This document shows, in pieces, positions 37,201 to 46,200 of a stretch of 64,000 nucleotides of DNA. The notes under the pieces are model-generated. The model searched no databases. It was not told the DNA's origin and saw only the letters and a list, made by a program, of their open reading frames with translations. A program made the translations under genes and the position numbers. The first letter of the stretch is position 1, and the number at the start of each line of letters is the position of its first letter. The DNA comes from Cervus elaphus (Eukaryota; Chordata; Mammalia; Artiodactyla; Cervidae), in assembly GCF_910594005.1 (NCBI RefSeq), contig NC_057820.1, positions 3,043,001 through 3,107,000 on the forward strand. Reading direction: 5' to 3'.

Positions 37201-40200
37201 GGCTGGAACCAGGCTCTCACCCCTGTGGGTGTTGGAGCTGCATGATTTGGGGGTTCTGTCTGTGCACTGTGGGGGGCCCAGCAGCACTCAGGCCTCTGCT
37301 CACTAAGACGCCAACAGCACCTCTGAGTTGTGACAACCCCAGACTATCTCCTGACGGTGCCAGGCACCCCGGGGGTGGGGGAGCTAACTGGGCCTGGTCG
37401 AGAGATCAAGAACCCCTCAGCCAGTGGGGCCTCCGGTCTGGAGCGGGGAGCTGCCGGGGAGCAGGTCCACTCTCTGTGGCTCCGGGAGTCTCTGTCCTGC
37501 CCTGTCTCCCTTCAGACACTTCCTGCGTGCCCGTGGCCCGGTGTGGCTGCCTTCCTGGGTCCCTGTGACCGTCCAGGCCCTCCACGCACTGTGGATCCGT
37601 GTGACGGTCCAGGCCCTCCACGTGCTGCCTTCCTGGGTCCCTGTGACGGTCCAGCTCCACCATGTGGGCCTGATTCTGGGACTGAGACCGGCAAGATGAG
37701 CTCGTGGGATGCGATGCAGGCGCTGGTACATGAGGTTCCGTCTGCTGCTCCTCACGGCAGCGCCCGCAGGCCGGCTCCCTCCTGCTCCCTCTTCACAGAC
37801 CAAGAAGCTCGGGCCAGGATGGGAGCCACTTGCTCCCATCCCACCGTGCGCACACGCTCGTAAAAGCCAAGTGGATTTGGAAGCTGGCCCCTAGACTCCA
37901 AGGGCCGGGCCCTGAGCCGGCCCGTGGGGGACTCAGAGCTCAGCAGGACGCAGGATGCGTTTCTAGGGTGGCCACGTCAGAGGTGGGGCCGCCTTTCCAG
38001 GCCCGCACCAGCCGATGCTGCGGCTGAAACTGACCCGTGTGCTGCCTTCACGGAAAGATAGGACGAGCACAGTATGACTGACTAGAAAATGCACGTGGTT
38101 GAGAAGGAGTGAGCAGAGGAGGGCAGAGTTTGGACTCGGTCCTGGGCTGGGACTCTCAGGGAGAATCTCCCCAAGTGGGGAGGAGCCCATAGCTCGCGGG
38201 CACGTCGGGGTGGGGGTCCAGTCAGTGACACCCGCTCGCAGAGAGGTTGAGGGTGCACACGGGGGCCGGCCTACCTGCGCCGAGTGTGTCTCCACCAGTC
38301 GCCGATGGCGTGACCTTGTTTCACCCTCGGGGTCCAGGGCGGATTGAGGTGATGCCTTTGGGGGGGCTCTTAGCTTAGTGCCTGGCCCGTGTTGTGGGGG
38401 GCACTCCCTTGTCAGCTTTGTCAGCTTCCCCCCCGTGAGTACCCCCTCTCTGCGTCTCTCTCCCTCCAAAGTCAAGGGCACCCACGACACGGTGAGCACG
38501 AGGGGGCAGCTGCTCTGAAGGCCCGGCTGGCCCTGCAGGCAGGACGCGGGGATGCAGGCCGCGTGACCTGGTGGCGTCAGAGGCGCAGTGGGGTCTTTGG
38601 ATCAGACCAGGCAGACTGGCATGAGGTCGGGAAACATCCTCCCCTGAATTCCCTCCTGAGGATGCCTGGTTCTCAGGCAGACCCTGGGGGAGCCTTGGCC
38701 TTGGAAGTGAGGACCCATTGCTTGCTCTGAAAGTCAAGAGGAGGCCGTGAGCTCAGAACCGTGCCCCCTTGGCGACCACGCCCCCTGCCTCCCCAGAGCA
38801 TATTCTGGACCCTGCCCTGTGGATTCTGGCTGAAGCATGTGTATGCTTAGTCGCTTCAGTCATGTCTGACTCTTTGCGACCCCATAGACTGTAGCCCGCT
38901 AGGCTCCTTTGTCCATGGGGTTCTCCAGGCAAGAATACTGGAGTGGGTAGCCATTCCCTTCTCCAGGGGATCTTCCGGACCAAAGGATTGAACCCAGATC
39001 TCCTGCATTGCAAGTGGACTCTTTACTGTCTGAGCCACCAAGGAATTCTGGGGCAAATTCATGCAGACATTGAATAGGTGTCTCTTCCCTCCCCCATCCC
39101 GGGTCACCTCTTTGCTGGATTATTTAATTTCGAAAGCAACACATGCTCATTATAACAAATGAATGCATGTGTAATTGTTTTAATTAAAAAGAAAAACAAA
39201 ATCCAGTAAACTGATAAACTAGAGACGGGGAAAGAAAAGCTGACAAGCAAAGCTAATGATGAGCAGCAGATGTGTTGGCTGTTGGTTAAAAGAGAAAAAG
39301 CCAGGACCCATGGTGACTTCCTGCTTCCACAAACCGAGCCAGCATCGGGACTCACACGCGAGTGCAACCCGGCTGGCCCCCCGGTGAAGCCCTTCCCTCA
39401 GTTTCGGATGTGGTGGGAGTGAGGGAGAGGGGCTGTTTCCTTGAGAAACTTGGGGGCAGGGGCGGGGCCAGGCCCCGGGAGGGGCTGACGTGGCTTCCAG
39501 GTGAGTGCAGGGAGCATGTGGGAAACCTTCTCTGTGGTTCCCAGTGCAAGAGAACCGACCTCGTGCCCTCGGGGAGCCCACCTCCCAGGGGACGCCCCAG
39601 TCCCTAGTGCCAGGATGACCCGGGCGAGCCCGTGGCGGCTGTGTGTCAGCTGTGGGGTCACCGAGGCCGCAGACAGCGCCGAGCGGAGCGCAGTCGCTGG
39701 GCCCGAGGTCGAGCAGCTGCTGCAGGCGGGCTTGCGTTCCTGCCGGCCTTTCCCCAGAGGCGCTGCCCAGCCCCGCTGGCTGTGCCCGCTCCCCGGGTGC
39801 TGCCGGCACGCAGACCCGGTGTGCCGTCCCGAACGCGTGCGCCGCGCCCTGTTGCAGGTGTACCACTGCCGGCCCTTGGCCCTGGCGTTCCTGGAGCTCA
39901 CGGTCGTGCGCAGGTTCCACGAGTACGCGCACCAGCCCCGCGTGCCGCCCCCGCTGCGGGCCGTGCTCCGGCGGCTCAGCGCCCTCTACGCCGTGTGGTC
40001 CCTGGGCCAGCACACCGCCCTGCTATACCGAGGTGAGACCCCGGCCCGGAGCCGCGCGGCGTACTGAGCGCTCGTCTGGGGAGCAGATGAGCCCAGAGGC
40101 CGTGGCGGGGGTGGGGGTGGGGGACCGCCAGGGGGCACAGCAGCACCAGGGTGGTGCCCGTAGGCCTGAGCCGTGGCGGGCAACCCGGGAGGGCTTCCTG

Positions 40201-43200
40201 GAGGAGGTGATGAAAGGGCTGATCCTGGAAGATGGGCGGAGACGGGATAAACCTGAGTTTTTTTCAAACTTTGTTTTCACTGTCTTTCTAAGGAACATTT
40301 TTTAGATGTTTTCCCGAAGCATCCCCATGACGTGTTAATACTAGAGCTGTCCTGTGTACCTCCTCATGCCCCAGGCTTGTATCTGTGCTGTCTCGGGAGT
40401 ACGATTTTCCCTCCCCTTGCAGAGCACCCACATTTTCCTCCTTGGGGCCAGTGTTGCCCGCCCCCCCCCACTTTTTTTTTAAGTCACTCAGTCGTGTCCA
40501 ACTCTTTGCGACCCCATGCACTTTACAGTCCATGGAATTCTCCAGGCCAGAATACTGGAGTGGGTAGGCGTTTCCTTCTCCAGAGGATCTTCCCAACCCA
40601 GGGATCGAACCCAGGTCTCCCGCAGTGCAGGCGGATTCTTTACCAACTGAGGTGTACAAGGGCTCCCTGGTGGGAGCGGTGGGGTGCGGGGGCAGGAGCC
40701 CACCCTCTCTGAGTGAGGGGGCGCTGTTCTCTGTGGCAAAGATCAGACAACAGCCAGCTCTGCAGCAGACTTGGGGCTCCCTCCTTGGGCCTGCGCGCGT
40801 GGGTGTGGGAGGCGAGGCCAAGGGGGCGGTTCTCAGGCCAGTTGCCTGGTGACTGCAGACGCCCCGCGTGCCCCCAGACGCCGCTCTGAGCCTGCAGCCC
40901 CCTCCACCCTGTGCAGTGCTCTGCTTGGGGTCTCGTCCACTCCTGTGGAGCCCAGCTTGCCGGCCCTGCCTCCTCCTCCCCCCCGGCCCCCTGTGGCCGC
41001 CCTTCCTGACCTTCAGCATCCCCAGCTCCCAGCTGTGACCCCCTCCCCCCACAAGCAGCACCTGCTCAGTGAACCGGCAGGGAGGACAGGGACCCCAGGC
41101 CCGGCCTCACCTTTCTTTAAAGGTGGTCGCAGCGGGACCCGGGCAGCAGGAGCGAGACGTTTTCACACAGAATGGGCTGTTTCATGATGTGTGCACTATT
41201 TGTGGGTAACTTGGGGGTTTAAAGGGCTTCCCCAGTGACTCAGATGGTAAAGAATCTGCCTGCAGTGCAGGAGACCCGGGTTTGATCCCTGGGTCGGGAA
41301 GATCCCCTGGAGATGGGAATGGTAGCCCACTCCAGTATTCTTGGCTGGAGGACTCCGTGGACAGAGGAGCCTGGCGGGCTACAATCCATGGGGTCCCAAA
41401 GAGTCGGGCCCGACTGAGCGACTGATCCTTGGGGGTGATGATCCTGGACCCCGGAGTCACCGCGCTGTGCTTCCAGGTGGATACTGCTCCGGTGAGCGTG
41501 CGGGCAAAGCGATGGAGAGCGCAGTCCTGGCCCTGTGTGCGCAGGTGAGTTGTGACCCCTTGTGTCCGTATGTGACTTACATGTGATGACACGTATGTCA
41601 CTGTCCGGTGACCTTGGCCTCCCACTCATTGGTGTGTGTGCCACCTTTCAGTTCAGTCACTCAGTCGTGTCCGACTCTTTGTGACCCCATGGACGGCAGC
41701 ACGCCAGGCCTCCCGGTCAATCACCAACTCCCGGAGTCTACCCAAGCTCATGTCCATTGAGTGCCACCATTAGCACAGCCCGGAAAACTAGAGAGAATGT
41801 GCTTATGGCAGAAAGGTCAGGAAGCACCACTCTCAGGGACTCGTACACATCCAGCTCGTTCTAACGCTTTCTAAAGTGACATCGACCATTGCTTCAGGCC
41901 TTTCACGTTAGCCTCCAATTCAAAATCATCTCGTGGCACTTTCGTTGGTTTTTTACTGCGTCCTTCTGCCTTCATCACCCAGAGGAGGCAGGTGGCCCCA
42001 CGTCGTGTCCTGCTGCGCTCTGTCCACTGGAGCTTCGTGCAGGAGGGACAGGTTCCAGGGCCGTGCTCGCCCGTGCCGGTCGCCGCCGGCCACCTGGGGC
42101 TGCCGGTGGTGGAACCGCGGCGGGTGTGAGCGAGGGTTTGGGGTTTTCTTTAGTTTTAATCCAACCGTCAGCGTGTGTCCTGGCTGCTTTATTAAGCAGT
42201 GCATTTGGAGGCGCTTCTCTGCTCTGGATGATCAGACATGAAGCAAAGCCCCCCAGCGCTCTGTCCGTGGTATGTCTGTGGTGTACACGGCAGATATATG
42301 TACACAAGTGTCTCCATTGACGGGTGAGGGGCCGCTGGGCTCCTCTCTGCTTCCGAGCTGAGGCAGCTCCGGGTGATGTGCTTGTTGGCATCAAGCCTCT
42401 CTCTCCCCACGTGGGTTCAGGGTAAGGGTGTCTCTGGGGTCATTCCGTCTGCTCGGGCCACGTCGACTTAAACAGGAGGGCGGTTTCCCCTCTTGTGTTT
42501 TGTGGGGGTGAGTTGCCTTTATAAAAAATAACAGCAGTCATTTCCCTTGCTCTGCAGTGTGACACTTAGACCTTGGAGCTGGCGGCTGGGGTAGGGTGGA
42601 GGGGCAGTACCTGGGCGCAAGCTGCCTGGCGGATCTGAGTCCTGGTCCTGACTCGGGGGGGTGGGGGCCAGCAGTGGGGGGCTGCCGGCTCCTTCCCTGC
42701 TCCAGCCCGGGCCTGGAGCAACATCATCTGTCGGGGTGTCCTCGCTGTCTCACGCTCACTTCTGCTGAGACAATGACCCCACAGCCTGCAAAGACGGGCT
42801 CTTTCCCGTGGGCCCCCTGCATGAAACGCTGGCCAACCCCCGGTCTAGGTCAGGACCTTGCTCTGCTATTGTTTCTCCTTGAAGCGGGGCAGGCTGATAG
42901 CCCCAACCCCCTGGGACCACAGTGCCAAGGGCGTGTGGGACTGTGGAGCAGCGCCTGAACCACGAAGCCGGGCTCCTCTCCTCTCGTGACTCTTTGCCCA
43001 ACAATGGCTTTAATCGGCCTTGTTTCAGTCGCCCTGGCTCCTGTGTTCAGTTCAGCCCCAGGGCCTGGATAGCTCAGTCAGTGGAGCACCAGACTTTTAA
43101 CCTGAGGGTCCGGGGTTCAAGTCCCCGTTCAGGCCTGCTGTCCTCTGTTTTATCTTTGGGCTTCCCGGTAGCTCAGACGGTAAAGAATCTGCCTGCGATG

Positions 43201-46200
43201 CAGGAGACCCCATTTCGATCCCTGGGTCGGGAAGATCCCTTGGAGAAAGAAATGGCTACGCACTGTAGAATTCTTGTCTGGAGAATTCCACGGGCCAGGG
43301 GAGCCTGGCAAGCTGTTAGTCCTTGGGGTCACAAAGCGCTGGACACAGCTGGGTGACTAAGCACACATACCGCATATGGCATTTCACAATTATTTTAAGT
43401 AAAAAATGTATTTTTGCATTTCAAGAAAATTCTTAGGAGTCTACTCATATGAATTCCACTTGTCATATTGTAGAATAATTTGTGTAACGGGACGGGAGAG
43501 TAATAAAACTACTGTGAACCAAAGCACATTGGGATGATGGCTTTTCCAGGGGCTTATAAATGCTTTTACTCTTACTTTTTTTTTTTTCTGGACATATTTT
43601 CCTCTGTTGGAACAGTAATTGCCCCGATCAGTCAGGGTTCAGAGACAAACCTCTGAAGACAGTTGCCAGTTAGTGAGCCACAGGATCATCAGTTTTACGA
43701 GCAGTCCCTACCATGTTGGAAAAAAAAAGAAAATGTTGGAAGTCTTGAGTGGATAGCAACATGGTGAAAATATTCAGATGCACACTTGGGGAACCTGTAA
43801 CCCAGGCCAATGAAAAGATGATGCCTGAGGAATGGAGCCTTGCGCCTGCTGGGGTTACCATTGCTCGTGGGTTGCAGGCTCTGTTACTTGGTGGTTGCCA
43901 TGGAGATGCCGGGCGTTGCCAAGTGTACGGACTTTGTTTTCTAACAGCTGAAAGATGATGCTGTTGCCCTGGTGGACGTCATCGCCCCTCCGGACTTCAT
44001 CCTGGACTCACCGATTGGCAGAGCCGACGGCGAGGTATGAAGAGCGGCCTTCCTCCTGTGGGCGGCAGGGGGCGCTCCGGGCCCCAGGGCAGTCATGGCA
44101 GAGCTGAGATGGCGACAGGGCTCGGGGCGGGGTTGTGGGGTAGTGGTCTCCAGCGTCACGTGGCCAGCGGGGAGGGAGTGACTGGGAGAAGTTGGAGTGG
44201 TCGTGGACGGGTCAGCCGCCCCCCCAGCCTGCCCTTCCCTGAGAGACAGGGTGGCCCTGCCACTCTCTTAGGAGGCCGCAACGCCAAGGTCAGTGTGGGC
44301 CTGCGCGAAGCTGTGGTCTCTGCACGCTCTCCTGAGGGCCCGCCCCACTCCTGGGTCTTCTGACCGTCTCTCGGCCGTCCTGACCCCCTCACCCCTCTAC
44401 CTGGGCTTCCGGGGCAGCCCCCAGGTGGCTGCCCGAGCTCCTCTCTTGCCCCCACCCCTCCCCATGCTCCAGAATGATTGCTTCTCAAGCTGCCGCAAAG
44501 TCCCCCACACCAAAGCGGTACCAGATCCCTCCCCGCTCCCGCCCGCCCCTGTGGCTGACCTCTGCCTGGTTCTCCGGGGTCATCGCACACCTCCTCCCGC
44601 CCTCCAGACTCCAGCCTCACTGTCCTTCTGCTTCTCTATTGTACTGGACTCACTCCCACCCCAGGGCCCTTGCATCAGTGTTCCCCGCTACTTGGGAGCA
44701 CTTCTGTTTGTTCTAAGTGGAATGCTGTTCTTCTAGGAGGTCTCCTCTGGCTTCTGGGTGAAGCGTCCCCCCTCGTCCCCTGGCAGGTGGGTCCCCCGCT
44801 TTGTCCTGCGGTGTGAGCCTCGCCACGCTCCTTCCCAAGCCCACAGGCAGCCCGGTGTGACCTCCACCACGTGGAGAGGCCTGTGCGGAACAACGCCCGC
44901 GGGCCCGCTCAGCGCTCCCAGCTCCCCACCGCCCGTGGCTGGTTGTCCCCGTGTTTCCATGGAGACTGTTTCCATGGAGACGTGGCATGTCAGTGTTAAA
45001 GTCACGTGGTGAGGGCCCATGGCTATCATGCTGTTTCTCCTGAGGCTTATCTTGCTGACCCAGGAGACTGAACGTCGGGGGACAGGTGCCTTCTCTCTGT
45101 CCCCAGGGGACATTCCAAGGAGACAGGAGCCTTCTGTCCTCGGGGGACACTGCTGTCGGTCCAGGGGGCAGGTGCCTGGACCTCTGCCCAGCCCAAGCCA
45201 CCCCCAGGGTTGGGATGGAAGTGCAGGCGCTGGGGTGGGCAGATCAGAAGAGCCCCCCGTCGAGTCAGGAAGGCGGGGACCACACGTCTGAGGAGGGCCG
45301 GCTGTCCTCTGGCTGTTGAGCTGGGCCGGGCGTCCTCCCTTGAGGCGGCTGCTTTGCCAGGGAGAGACCCAGCCTCCAGGGGGACCAGGCGGGTGTCCTG
45401 AGTTGGCCCAGCTGGGAGGTGGCAAAGATGGACTGTTCGGAGGGAAGGCAGGAGAGTGTGAACCTTGGTCCCTGGTGTGGCTGCGGCCCAGTGGGAGTAT
45501 GAGGAGGATGTGCTGACTGGCCCACGGGCGGAGAGCTGGCCTCTGGGACATGGGCTCCCGGCAGCGCTAGCCCCGTATGGGCGGCCGGGCGCCTCTGCAG
45601 GCGGCAGCCCTGATTCACGGGCGGGCAGGCAGGCGACTGCGGAGTAGGGGAGGCCATGCCATCCTGCCCTGGCCTGAGGTGGGGCCCTGGACTCCACACT
45701 GAGACCAGAGCAGCCCCGGGCCTCGCCCGGCAGGATTTATGCGGTGCATGTCTCTCCCAGTGTTACGGGCTGAGGTCTGCACCGGGTGCTATGAGGTGGG
45801 AAATCCGTTTTAGACGGACAGACACAGCTGTCGGAGGCCGAGGCCGTCTTTAAGGGAAGCGCCGCGTCCAGGTCGTGCGGTGTCACCTCGGATTTATGAC
45901 CTGCGGGGAGAGAGCCTCGTCTGCGTCTCCCTGGGAGCCAGGAATAGCAGTACGCTGGCGGAATCGCTGAGCACGTTTAGCAGGTGCAGAGAGAGGGCAG
46001 CTTCTTGAAAGTAACATCTGTCAACGTCAGCCAGATGTAAAACTGGCCCCTTTCCTGCCTCCACGGACCTCGGCTGGGAGCAGGGACGGGTCAGGCAACT
46101 GCCTGCACGCTCACGACCTTCCTCTAGGATGACTAATGAGAGCAGTCCAGCCTGGGGGCCCGGAGGCGGCGGCTGGCCGGCCTAGGGGGCTCAGTCTGGC

